Origin: Lachnospiraceae bacterium
Lineage (GTDB): Bacteria > Bacillota > Clostridia > Lachnospirales > Lachnospiraceae
Direction: 5' to 3'
Assembly (NCBI GenBank): GCA_017626325.1
Contig: JAGAIZ010000023.1
Coordinates: 1-43,178, forward strand
Length of the DNA stretch: 43,178 nucleotides
This document shows, piece by piece, positions 32,999 through 41,238 of the stretch (positions within the stretch are counted from its first letter, which is position 1; each line of letters starts with the position of its first letter). Made by a program: the position numbers and the translations under genes. Under the pieces are notes generated by a model. It was given only the letters and a program-made list of their open reading frames with translations. It had not been told where the DNA came from and made no database searches.

Positions 32999-33731
32999 AG
33001 CCGGCTGCCATTTCATGCTTATGAAGATAGAATACAGACAGGCCCGCAAAAACGACGATATAAGCGGCGGAATTGACGCAGAAGGATACAAGGTCGATTT
33101 CCCGCTGTGGATTATTGGCGCGCATTCCCATGCTGTAGAGGGAATAAGGGTAGTATAAGCCGAAGCCCTTGCTTGTCATGAATAGTCCGCCGATGCCGCC
33201 CGCAAGCGCGATGCCGACAGGCAGGGCGAAGGAGCGGATCATAAGAGAGATGTAAAGCTGCACACAGCATATGGCCGTGCCGCCTGCGATACCGCAGACA
33301 AACCATTCTGAAGCGGCGGCAGGAAAGGGCGCTTGTATACCGCATAATCTGCCGCACACATAGAAAAGGGTGAAAATCCAGACGCTGCTTAAGACGGTCA
33401 TGAGCACGGCGTGGAAGAGCTTACCCAGATACAGGGTAAGGCGCGGCACGGGAGCGGTCAGGAAGCTGTGCCAGTTGTGCCGTGTGTGTTCCAGCCGCCA
33501 CAGGCAGGAGCAGTAAGTGCCGATCAGCGCCGGCATAAAGAAATAGCACAGAAACAGGGAGTGCTGCGACCAGAGAGAGAACCACTCGCTTTTCAGCAAG
33601 TCCAGGTTATTGAGATAATTAAAGGTGCCGAAGAAGGCGGATATGGCAGGCAGCGTCAGAAAGGCAATCCAGACGGGGCTGCGTTTTAGTTTCATCTGTT
33701 CTGTTCGTATGACTTTGATCAGTGTATTCAT
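32997..33731 (-). CDS. ABC permease, lantibiotic-immunity type (LanG/CprC-like)
   Basis: The 244-residue membrane protein has about six segments. It starts with a charged juxtamembrane region (IRTEQMKLKRSPVWIAFL) and has WRLEHTRHNWHSFLTAPVPR, the phrase typical of lantibiotic-protection permeases of the MutG/SpaG/CprC group. With the next two genes it would form an ABC exporter that removes antimicrobial peptides from the membrane. No lantibiotic biosynthesis gene lies nearby, so it probably protects against peptides from other bacteria or the host. Confidence 0.85.
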   Translation of the reverse strand: MNTLIKVIRTEQMKLKRSPVWIAFLTLPAISAFFGTFNYLNNLDLLKSEWFSLWSQHSLFLCYFFMPALIGTYCSCLWRLEHTRHNWHSFLTAPVPRLTLYLGKLFHAVLMTVLSSVWIFTLFYVCGRLCGIQAPFPAAASEWFVCGIAGGTAICCVQLYISLMIRSFALPVGIALAGGIGGLFMTSKGFGLYYPYSLYSMGMRANNPQREIDLVSFCVNSAAYIVVFAGLSVFYLHKHEMAAG

Positions 33732-33770
33732 CGTATAATCTCCTTTTTATAGTAGTTATGCAGGCGTTTC

Positions 33771-34532
33771 TCAAGCTTCCCTGCGTGTAAACAGCCAGCG
33801 GCCCGTAATATAGAACACCGCCGCCCACAGGAAGATGAAGCCGTGGGACAGCAGTCCGTTTTCCGAAGTTTCCATCAGATAATAGGTCATAATGCGCGTC
33901 TGAGGATTCCAGTCCGCGCCCACGAACATGGTAGCGATATATCCGCCCCATGGAAAAAGGGATCTTAAGTTCCAGTTATACAGATACATTAAGATAAGTC
34001 CCAGCATAGAGCCGCACAGGCCTGTCACAAGCGGAATCATCTGGTTAAAAAACAGCATGGAGAGCGTAAGCTGCAGCAGATACAGCGCGAAGGTGCAGGC
34101 GATGCTTAAGAACAGATAGCGCAGATAGAGTCCCATGTCAGGCCGTCCTTCATAATGAAGGGAATGTCCCAGAAGTATCAGGAAGAGAAGCTGCGCGGCG
34201 TACATCATCAGGATGAAAAGCAGACCGCACAGTACCTTGGCGTTAAATAGTGTTCCTGCGTTTCGCAGCGTCCTCAACTGCTTATAGGTATTTCCCTTGT
34301 GCTCGATATCGGCAAGGCGGGAAGCCAGCACCGCCATAATCGTAGGCATCATGATGCTGTTTAGTAAAGGCATGGAATAAAGCGTGCCCAGCCATCCCTG
34401 CAGCCGTTCGTATTCGTCGGGGCCGCGGAAAGCCCATACGCACCACAGAAACTGTACTGCCGTCATGGCGCCGAGGGTAAGCCCGGTTTTTCTTCGTTTT
34501 ATCTTATAAAATTCCATTTTCAGCGTTTTCAT
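33771..34532 (-). CDS. ABC permease, lantibiotic-immunity type (LanE/CprB-like)
   Basis: The 253-residue protein has about six membrane segments and the family start MEFYKIKRRKTGLTLGAMTA and SRLADIEHKGNTYKQLRTL, which match lantibiotic-protection permeases (MutE/EpiE). Its ATG overlaps the stop of the ATPase gene by four bases (ATGA), and the second permease follows after 38 bases. The three genes make one operon. Confidence 0.87.
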   Translation of the reverse strand: MKTLKMEFYKIKRRKTGLTLGAMTAVQFLWCVWAFRGPDEYERLQGWLGTLYSMPLLNSIMMPTIMAVLASRLADIEHKGNTYKQLRTLRNAGTLFNAKVLCGLLFILMMYAAQLLFLILLGHSLHYEGRPDMGLYLRYLFLSIACTFALYLLQLTLSMLFFNQMIPLVTGLCGSMLGLILMYLYNWNLRSLFPWGGYIATMFVGADWNPQTRIMTYYLMETSENGLLSHGFIFLWAAVFYITGRWLFTRREA

Positions 34533-35449
34533 AGACTATGCTCCTTTCCGGTCAGTGACAGGAAGATGTCTTCCAGGCTTTTCTCTCTTTTTTCTACCCG
34601 GTAGAGGGAGAGGTTCTGGGAGATTAACTGTCTGCAGAGGTGTGCCACGCAGGCATCGTCTGTCATGGGAATCAGCAGATAGTCTTCCTCCACGGCGGCT
34701 TCTATGCCGTTCTGCCTGAGAATATCCAGGGCGACGGGCAGGTGGCTTGTGCGGAGGGCGATCTGCTGTCTGGCGTGGGAATGCAGCGCTTCCAGCGTGT
34801 TCTGATACACCAGCCTGCCCCGGCTGATGATGCCTGCATGGTCAGCCATCTGGTCGATTTCGGACAGCAGATGGGAGGAAACCACCACAGTCATGCCGTA
34901 GTCGGAGGGAAGCGTGCGGATCAGTTCCCGCATTTCCTGGATCCCCGCAGGATCCAGACCGTTGGTAGGTTCGTCAAGAATCAGCAGTCTGGGAAAACCC
35001 AGCAGGGCGGCGGCAAGGCCGAGACGCTGCTTCATGCCGAGAGAATAGTGGTTGACCTGCTTATGGCGGGCTTCCTCTAAGCGGACGATATGCAGTACCT
35101 TGTCTATATCTTCTTTCGGACAATTCTTTAAGGTCTGGATGATGCAGAGGTTTTCCTCTCCGGTTAAGTGACCGTAATAGCTGGGAGACTCTATCAGGGA
35201 ACCGGTGTCCGTGAGGAGCCGGACACGGTTCTTCTCATTGACGGGGATGCCGAAGAGGGTAATGGAGCCGTTGGTAGGTCTGGCGAGTCCCAGAAGCATC
35301 TTGAGGGTGGTGGATTTTCCTGCGCCGTTGGGTCCTAAGAAGCCGTAGATGGCTCCCTCGGGTACCTGCATATTGAGGTGGCTGACGCAGATGTTTTTGC
35401 CGTATTGCTTGGTAAGGTCTGAGGTTTCAATCAGGTTTTGTGCTGCCAT
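34529..35449 (-). CDS. ABC transporter ATPase, lantibiotic-protection type (LanF/CprA-like)
   Basis: The 306-residue ATPase has Walker A GPNGAGKST, signature YSLGMKQRLGLA and Walker B LLILDEPTNGLDP, followed by SHLLSEIDQMADHAGI. The C-terminal extension (about 220-306) is common in LanF proteins. It supplies energy to the two permeases behind it. The start at 35449 (MAAQNLIETS) has AAGGAGAAAG upstream; a nine-residue extension to 35476 is less likely. It is divergent from an OmpR-type regulator that probably controls it. Confidence 0.93.
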   Translation of the reverse strand: MAAQNLIETSDLTKQYGKNICVSHLNMQVPEGAIYGFLGPNGAGKSTTLKMLLGLARPTNGSITLFGIPVNEKNRVRLLTDTGSLIESPSYYGHLTGEENLCIIQTLKNCPKEDIDKVLHIVRLEEARHKQVNHYSLGMKQRLGLAAALLGFPRLLILDEPTNGLDPAGIQEMRELIRTLPSDYGMTVVVSSHLLSEIDQMADHAGIISRGRLVYQNTLEALHSHARQQIALRTSHLPVALDILRQNGIEAAVEEDYLLIPMTDDACVAHLCRQLISQNLSLYRVEKREKSLEDIFLSLTGKEHSL

Positions 35450-35596
35450 AGCTTTCTCCTTTTTTGTCTTGTTCATTGTCAGCAGATTTCCGATTCGCGG
35501 ACAACTGCTTCCTGCGCGCAGTATTCAGTATAGGGAAAGCCGCTTACGGGCAGATGAAGACTTCCTTACATTTAGATTAAGATTCGCGGCGGGAAC

Positions 35597-35668
35597 TTTT
35601 CAGAAACGGGGAATCACTATATACTGAGGATATAGATGACAGTGTTGCACGGGTTGTAAATGACAGTG
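35597..35668 (+). promoter_or_regulatory. Divergent regulatory region between ABC exporter and two-component genes
   Basis: A candidate plus-strand promoter TTTTCA-N17-TATACT (35597-35625) leads to the response regulator gene. Downstream, ATGACAGTG occurs at 35636-35644 and 35660-35668, a direct repeat of 24-base period that could bind the regulator. TTACATTTAGATTAAG at 35567-35582 is another candidate site facing the exporter operon. The rest of 35450-35732 shows no gene. Confidence 0.4.
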
Positions 35669-35732
35669 GCGCATGCGGCTGCCTGTATTGCTGTGCGGCG
35701 GCAGAAATGATGAACGGAACGGGATTTGAAAT

Positions 35733-36428
35733 ATGACTTTATACGACTATACAATCATGCTCGTGGACGACGAGCCGGAGCTTCGCAATATGGTGAAGGG
35801 CTTCTTAAAAGAGGCTGGGTTTTACAAGGTCGTCACAGCAGCCTCCTGTCTGGAGGCGAAGGAGAAATTTATGACGGAAACGCCGGGCCTGGTGCTGCTG
35901 GATGTGATGCTTCCGGACGGAGACGGATTTGAACTGCTGAAGCAGTTAAGGCGGCAGTCGGAGGTTCCGGTGATCTTCCTGTCGGCACGGGATGAGGACG
36001 AGAACCGGCTGCATGGTCTGGGGCTTGGCGCGGACGATTATATCACAAAGCCGTTTCTGCCGCGTGAATTGATTCTGCGCGTGACGGCGGTGCTCAAGCG
36101 GGTATACAGGGTTCATGCTCTCCAGGATGAGCCGCCCCTTCTTCTGGGACAATGCAGGGTGGATTTTGGCAGCGGCGTAGTGCGCAGGGGCGATACGGAA
36201 ACTACGCTGACGGCCAAGGAGTATGCCATCATCCGTAAGCTTGCGGAGAACAGAGGACGCATCGTTACGATAGACGCGCTGTGCGACGCGGTGTGGCAGG
36301 AAGGAAATTTCGGGTACGAGAATACGCTGATTGTGCATATCCGCAGACTGCGGGAGAAGATAGAGGAGGATCCTTCCCATCCGAAGTATTTGCTGACGGT
36401 GCGGGGGCTTGGGTATAAGCTGGTGTGA
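35733..36428 (+). CDS. OmpR-family response regulator
   Basis: The 231-residue protein has a receiver domain (about 1-122) with MLVDDEPELRN, phospho-acceptor Asp57 in LVLLDVMLPDGDG and Lys in YITKPFLPREL, then a winged-helix domain (about 130-231) with LTAKEYAIIRKLAENRG and NTLIVHIRRLREKI. It is 21 bases ahead of its kinase. By position it is the counterpart of CprR and should activate the divergent exporter when antimicrobial peptides are present. No clear ribosome binding site lies directly before the ATG (GGGATTTGAAAT only). Confidence 0.93.
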   Translation: MTLYDYTIMLVDDEPELRNMVKGFLKEAGFYKVVTAASCLEAKEKFMTETPGLVLLDVMLPDGDGFELLKQLRRQSEVPVIFLSARDEDENRLHGLGLGADDYITKPFLPRELILRVTAVLKRVYRVHALQDEPPLLLGQCRVDFGSGVVRRGDTETTLTAKEYAIIRKLAENRGRIVTIDALCDAVWQEGNFGYENTLIVHIRRLREKIEEDPSHPKYLLTVRGLGYKLV

Positions 36429-36449
36429 TATCACGGGAGCCTGCGGCGC

Positions 36450-37820
36450 GTGGGAATGGATAGGAAGAAAGGCCTGCCCGCGGGGAAGCGGGTTGGAATG
36501 AGGCTCGGTATGCGAAGAAAGAATAATCAGTTAAATTGGAAAAAGGCCATGCGCTCGCTGCTGCGCGCCGTTGCGGGCATTGCCATGATTGCGTTTCTGG
36601 CAGCGGCGCTCAATTTCTTTTTCCTTGGAATCGCGCTGGTACAATACATGAAGCTGACGCCGGATTCCATTGGGAAAAGGGATATTGTGCCGGAAATGTA
36701 CGTGGCAAAGCAGGGCTACGAGTTAAGCGGCGGAATGCAGGAGACGCTTAGAGAGAACGGCAATTGGTTGATGCTCCTGAATGCGGACGGACAGGTAATA
36801 TGGGAGTTTGACAAGCCGGATGGACTGGCGGATTCCTACAGCCGCGCAGACATTGCCAGGATGGCGAAATGGTACCTGGACGGATACCCGGTGTACATGT
36901 ATCTTTGGGAGGACAATATTCTGGTGATAGGGTATCCGAGAGATACGCTTTGGAAATATAATATAGAATTCTCGCTTTCCTGGATAGATTTCATCAAGGA
37001 AGTATGGCTGTATTTTCTGGCCATTAATTTTATCTGGATTGTAGGACTGGCTTTCTTCCTGCACAGGCGTTGGACGAGGAGCAAGGAGCAGGCGCGGCTG
37101 GAATGGATCGCGGGAATTTCTCACGATATCCGTACGCCGCTTTCGCTGGTGATGGGCTACGCCGATATGCTGGAGCGGGATCCGGAATTGTCTGCGGAGG
37201 AGCGGCAGCAGGCGGCGGTGATGAAGCGTCAGAGTATCGTTATGAAGGAGCTGATTGAAGATCTGAATCTGACTTCCCAGCTTGAATACTCCATGGAAGC
37301 GCTCAGGAAAAGCGTGGTTTCCCCGGCGGCGGTGCTCAGAGAGGTGGCGGCGTCTTTTCTGAATGACATGGGAGAGGAGCGGCTGCAGATTCAGTTGGAG
37401 ATTGGCGAAGAGGCGGAGCATATCGTGCTGAAAGCAGACAGAAGGCTGCTCGTCCGGGCTTTCCGCAACCTGATCAACAACAGTCTCCAGCATGGCGGGC
37501 AGGAAGCGTGCGTACACATCCGCATTGCTATGTGGCAGAAACGGCATAGCTGCCATATCCGATTCGAGGATAACGGCGCAGGATATTCCGGGCAGGTGCT
37601 GCGCAGTCTGATGAATCCCAGGAAAAAGGACACTGACTGGCATATCCGGGGGCTTGGTATCGTACGAAAGGTAATCCGGGCGCACGGCGGCAGGATTGTA
37701 TTCGGTAATCTGCCGCAGGGCGGCGGTTTTAGTGAGATCAGGCTGAGAATATCGCGCCGGATGCCGGCGGTCAGAGATTGCGGCGGAACTGCTTCGGGGT
37801 ACAGCCGTAGGTCTGTTTGA
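36450..37820 (+). CDS. Sensor histidine kinase (CprK-like)
   Basis: The 456-residue kinase has a basic N-terminus, a membrane segment (about 38-62), an extracellular domain of about 120 residues with WLMLLNADGQVIWEF, a second membrane segment (about 187-207), the HisKA motif GISHDIRTPLSLVMGYADML (His225) and an ATPase domain with NLINNSLQHGG and RGLGIVRKVIRAHGG. The start may be GTG at 36450 or ATG at 36456. Its last 50 bases overlap, tail to tail, the AraC gene on the other strand; the final 20 residues after SRRMP have no conserved pattern. It is likely to sense the peptides exported by the divergent transporter. Confidence 0.9.
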   Translation: MGMDRKKGLPAGKRVGMRLGMRRKNNQLNWKKAMRSLLRAVAGIAMIAFLAAALNFFFLGIALVQYMKLTPDSIGKRDIVPEMYVAKQGYELSGGMQETLRENGNWLMLLNADGQVIWEFDKPDGLADSYSRADIARMAKWYLDGYPVYMYLWEDNILVIGYPRDTLWKYNIEFSLSWIDFIKEVWLYFLAINFIWIVGLAFFLHRRWTRSKEQARLEWIAGISHDIRTPLSLVMGYADMLERDPELSAEERQQAAVMKRQSIVMKELIEDLNLTSQLEYSMEALRKSVVSPAAVLREVAASFLNDMGEERLQIQLEIGEEAEHIVLKADRRLLVRAFRNLINNSLQHGGQEACVHIRIAMWQKRHSCHIRFEDNGAGYSGQVLRSLMNPRKKDTDWHIRGLGIVRKVIRAHGGRIVFGNLPQGGGFSEIRLRISRRMPAVRDCGGTASGYSRRSV

Positions 37821-38625
37821 AATTGCGCATAAAAAGCTTATAGTTGGTGACGCCGTGACGTTCTAAGAGAACGCCGATGTTTAAGTCGGTGTTTTTCAGA
37901 TCCTGGAAGACGTGGGTCAGCCGTACGCTGTTCACATAGGCGGTGAAGGTGGTTCCCATGTTGCGCTTGAAGAAACGGCAGAAATATTCCGGGTTGAGAG
38001 ATGCAAGCGCGGCGGCATCCTCCAATGGGATCAGGTCGGCGTAGTGCTCCTTCACATAGCGGATGACAGGCGCGAGCCGTTCCAGATTCTTCTGGCTCTG
38101 TACCTTGGCAGTATTGTCAATGGAGACCTGATAATGAGATACCAGCGTGTAGAGGAACTCATAGAGCAGACTGGAGAAACGCAGCGAATAACCCAGAGGC
38201 TTCCGGGCGTAAAGCTGTCCCATATCCGTAAGTATCCGGCGCAGCGCGGCGGCAGGCAGTTCAGAGCCTGGAGCGGCAGCGCAGGTTCCGGCGTCCGGGC
38301 CGGCGGTCAGATCGAAGCGCACGTGGTCGTATCCGGGGATGGCCTGTGCCAGAAACTGATAGGGAATCTGCAGAAGCTGTACCCGGGCATACTCATAAGT
38401 CCGGGTGGCGTGGATGGCGGCGGTGTTGATGACTGCGAAATCGCCTGCGGACAGGCGGCGTCTGCGCCGGTCAACGGTAACGTCCATCTCGCCCTCGTAG
38501 ATATAAATGATCTCCATGCTTCGGTGCCAGTGTTCCGGGACGAAATCATTGACGCTCTCATAGAGTTCAAATCTGACATTGATGTCGCTTTCTACATGGA
38601 CCTCTTCGTGTGTAAACTGTTCCAT
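37771..38625 (-). CDS. AraC-family regulator with cupin domain, next to GH3 beta-glucosidase
   Basis: The 284-residue protein has an N-terminal cupin (about 20-100: VPEHWHRSMEIIYIYEG, LSAGDFAVINTAAIHATR), a middle region, and a C-terminal AraC domain (about 185-284: PLEDAAALASLNPEYFCRFF, VTNYKLFMRNFKQTYGCTP). It is divergent from the GH3 gene, so it probably activates it on binding a beta-glucoside. Its translation start region is duplicated: a 14-base unit containing GGAGG and ATG occurs twice. The upstream ATG at 38639 opens a 15-codon out-of-frame reading frame that overlaps the true start. Confidence 0.9.
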   Translation of the reverse strand: MEQFTHEEVHVESDINVRFELYESVNDFVPEHWHRSMEIIYIYEGEMDVTVDRRRRRLSAGDFAVINTAAIHATRTYEYARVQLLQIPYQFLAQAIPGYDHVRFDLTAGPDAGTCAAAPGSELPAAALRRILTDMGQLYARKPLGYSLRFSSLLYEFLYTLVSHYQVSIDNTAKVQSQKNLERLAPVIRYVKEHYADLIPLEDAAALASLNPEYFCRFFKRNMGTTFTAYVNSVRLTHVFQDLKNTDLNIGVLLERHGVTNYKLFMRNFKQTYGCTPKQFRRNL

Positions 38626-38650
38626 AAATCCTCCTCCATAAATCCTCCTC
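38621..38650 (-). repeat. Duplicated Shine-Dalgarno/start unit in front of AraC gene
   Basis: On the minus strand GGAGGATTTATGGA occurs twice in direct tandem. Both copies have a ribosome binding site and an ATG. The second ATG (38625) starts the AraC protein. The first (38639) would give MEEDLWNSLHTKRSM and stop at 38592-38594, in another frame. The upstream frame could reduce or couple translation. Confidence 0.85.
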
Positions 38651-38741
38651 TGTGAATCCTGTGTGCGGGCAATTTCCGCAACACGGAGCAGGTTTCACAA
38701 TGGCCGGATACAGTATTATTTTCTAAGATCTGCGTCAAGAA

Positions 38742-38828
38742 GTCAATATTGACCTAAAAAATAGTCATTAAAAGATATAGGAATCAGACCGCCGTCATGT
38801 TACACTAAGGCCATGGGTATTATAGTAT
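38742..38828 (+). promoter_or_regulatory. Operator-like palindrome and candidate promoter of the GH3 gene
   Basis: GTCAATATTGAC (38742-38753) is a perfect 12-bp palindrome in the AraC/GH3 intergenic region. A candidate promoter TTACAC (38800-38805), 17 bases, TAGTAT (38823-38828) lies closer to the gene, starting transcription near 38835. The weak -10 agrees with activator dependence. The rest of the 38626-38854 gap shows no other feature. Confidence 0.5.
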
Positions 38829-38854
38829 AAGGACGTAACAGGAGGGCTATCAAA

Positions 38855-41149
38855 ATGACAGCAGACAAAATCAAAGAACTCGTAGCGCAGATGACGCTGG
38901 AGGAGAAGGCGTCGATGTGTTCCGGCGCGGATTTCTGGCATACGGAAGCGGTGGAGAGGCTGGGGATTCCCGCAAGCATGGTTTCTGACGGACCTCACGG
39001 ACTTCGGAAGCAGGATCAGGAAGGAGACCATCTGGGCGTTAATGAGAGTATCAAGGCGGTGTGCTTTCCGGCAGGCTGCGGTACGGCGGCTTCCTTTAAC
39101 AGGGAATTGTTGAACAGAATGGGCGAAGCGTTAGGAAACGAATGCCAGGCAGAGGGCGTCAGCGTCATCTTAGGACCCGCGGTCAACATCAAGCGTTCCC
39201 CGCTGTGCGGACGCAACTTTGAATATTATTCCGAGGACCCGCTTGTGGCAAGCGAGATGGCGGGCGCGCTGATTCACGGCGTACAGAGTAAGAACGTGGG
39301 AACGAGCATCAAGCATTTTCTGGCGAATAATCAGGAGACGAGAAGAATGTCCTCTGACTCCCGTATTGATGAAAGAACGCTTCATGAAATCTATCTGGCG
39401 GCATTCGAGGGCGCGGTAAAGAAAGAGAAGCCCTGGACGGTAATGTGCTCTTATAATAAGATCAACGGCACTTATGCGGCGGAGAATCATAAATATCTGA
39501 CTGAGACGCTGCGTGATAAATGGGGCTTCGACGGTTATGTGATGAGCGATTGGGGCGCGGTCAACAGTCGCGTGAAGGATTTGCAGGCGGGACTTGACCT
39601 GGAGATGCCTTCCTCTGAGGGAGCCAATGACAGGCTCATCAAGGGCGCTGTGGAGAGCGGCGAACTGAGCGAAGAAGTGCTGGATACTGCGGTGGAGCGT
39701 ATTCTGAATATTGTGTTCCGCTATGAGGAGAACCGTGACAGGAACGCCGTTTTTGATAAGGATCAGGATCATGAGCTTGCCCGTAAGGTGGCGGAGGAGA
39801 CGATCGTTCTTCTGAAAAACGACGGTGTTCTGCCCTTATCGGATAAGGAAGAGATTGCTTTTATCGGCAAATATGCCAAAAAGCCCCGTTATCAGGGGGG
39901 AGGAAGCTCCCATATCAACAGCCATAAGGTGACTTCCGCGCTGGACGCGGTACAGGGCATGAGCAGCATTTCTTATGCGCAGGGCTTCGATGACAAAGAG
40001 GATAAGACAGACGAAGCGCTTCTGGCTGAGGCGGTGGAGACGGCGCGGAAAGCTAAAGCGGCGGTGATCTTCGCGGGCCTTCCCGACGCGTTCGAGTCCG
40101 AGGGCTTCGACAGACAGCATATGAGGATGCCGGACTGCCAGAACGAACTGATCGAGCAGGTGGCGGCGGTACAGCCCAACACCATCGTCGTACTGCACAA
40201 CGGCTCTCCCGTAGAGATGCCCTGGGCAGATAAGGTAAAAGGTATTCTGGAAGCTTATCTGGGCGGCCAGGCCGTGGGCGGCGCCGTATGTGATATTTTG
40301 TTCGGCAGGGTGAATCCCAGCGCGAAGCTTCCGGAGACCTTCCCGCTGAAATTAGAGGATAATCCGTCTTATTTATCCTATATCGGCGAGGGCGATATGG
40401 TGGAATACCGCGAGGGCATTTTCGTGGGGTATCGTTATTATGACAAGAAGAAAATGGATGTGCTTTTCCCCTTCGGCTATGGCCTGTCTTATACGACCTT
40501 TGCCTATGACAATCTTAAGGTTGATAAGGAGTGCATGAAGGATACGGACACCATGACGGTATCGGTGGATGTGACCAACACCGGCAGTATGGCGGGCAAA
40601 GAGGTGGTTCAGCTCTATGTGGCGGATAAGGAGAGTACGGTGATCCGTCCGGTGAAGGAACTGCGCGACTTCGCCAAGGTGAAGCTGGCGCCGGGCGAGA
40701 AGAAGACTGTAACCTTTACGCTGGACAAGAGGGCTTTCGCTTATTATAGTGTGAAGATTCATGACTGGCATGTGGAGACGGGCGAGTTCGATATTATGAT
40801 CGGCCAGTCCTCCAGAGATATCGTGCTGACGAAGACGGTAACGGTGGAATCCACGGTGAAGCTGCCTTTCGTCTACACCACGGATACCACGATGGGCGAT
40901 GTGATGAAGGATCCGGAGGCGTGGAAGCTTGTGCAGGGATTCTTCAAACAGGGTATGTTTACAGAACAGAATGATAATGCGGACAGCGAAGTGGCAAGCG
41001 AGGCGATATCGGATGAAATGAATGCGGCAATGGCGTTGTATCAGCCTCTGCGGGGACCGGTCAGCTTCGGCGGCAAGGTCACTATGGCTGACGTGCAGGC
41101 GCTGGTAGACCAGCTTAATGCCTTAAACGAGTCCGAGAACAATCGCTGA
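38855..41149 (+). CDS. GH3 beta-glucosidase
   Basis: The 764-residue enzyme hydrolyses beta-linked glucosides. The N-terminal catalytic barrel has SDGPHGLRKQ, GPAVNIKRSPLCGRNFEYYS, KHFLANNQE and the nucleophile Asp232 in YVMSDWGAV. The second domain has KNDGVLPLSDK and GLPDAFESEGFDR, which reaches over the active site. A fibronectin III-like domain follows (about 570-660: VDVTNTGSMAGKEVVQLYV), and a C-terminal tail of about 90 residues is less conserved. There is no signal peptide, so it acts inside the cell on imported sugars. AACAGGAGGG precedes the ATG. The divergent AraC protein is its likely regulator. Confidence 0.94.
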   Translation: MTADKIKELVAQMTLEEKASMCSGADFWHTEAVERLGIPASMVSDGPHGLRKQDQEGDHLGVNESIKAVCFPAGCGTAASFNRELLNRMGEALGNECQAEGVSVILGPAVNIKRSPLCGRNFEYYSEDPLVASEMAGALIHGVQSKNVGTSIKHFLANNQETRRMSSDSRIDERTLHEIYLAAFEGAVKKEKPWTVMCSYNKINGTYAAENHKYLTETLRDKWGFDGYVMSDWGAVNSRVKDLQAGLDLEMPSSEGANDRLIKGAVESGELSEEVLDTAVERILNIVFRYEENRDRNAVFDKDQDHELARKVAEETIVLLKNDGVLPLSDKEEIAFIGKYAKKPRYQGGGSSHINSHKVTSALDAVQGMSSISYAQGFDDKEDKTDEALLAEAVETARKAKAAVIFAGLPDAFESEGFDRQHMRMPDCQNELIEQVAAVQPNTIVVLHNGSPVEMPWADKVKGILEAYLGGQAVGGAVCDILFGRVNPSAKLPETFPLKLEDNPSYLSYIGEGDMVEYREGIFVGYRYYDKKKMDVLFPFGYGLSYTTFAYDNLKVDKECMKDTDTMTVSVDVTNTGSMAGKEVVQLYVADKESTVIRPVKELRDFAKVKLAPGEKKTVTFTLDKRAFAYYSVKIHDWHVETGEFDIMIGQSSRDIVLTKTVTVESTVKLPFVYTTDTTMGDVMKDPEAWKLVQGFFKQGMFTEQNDNADSEVASEAISDEMNAAMALYQPLRGPVSFGGKVTMADVQALVDQLNALNESENNR

Positions 41150-41190
41150 GCCGGACAGAGAATAGAACAACAATAACAATAAAAATAAAA

Positions 41191-41231
41191 AGCACAGCGG
41201 GCAAGGGAGGAAAAGCCTGCTGTGCTCTTTT
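41191..41231. terminator. Bidirectional terminator between GH3 and pyrG
   Basis: AGCACAGCGGGC (41191-41202) pairs with GCCTGCTGTGCT (41215-41226) with one mismatch. TCTTTTT follows on the plus strand, and an A-rich run (41180-41191) gives a T-rich run on the minus strand. The hairpin therefore can end both convergent genes. Confidence 0.88.
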
Positions 41232-41238
41232 TGACTGT

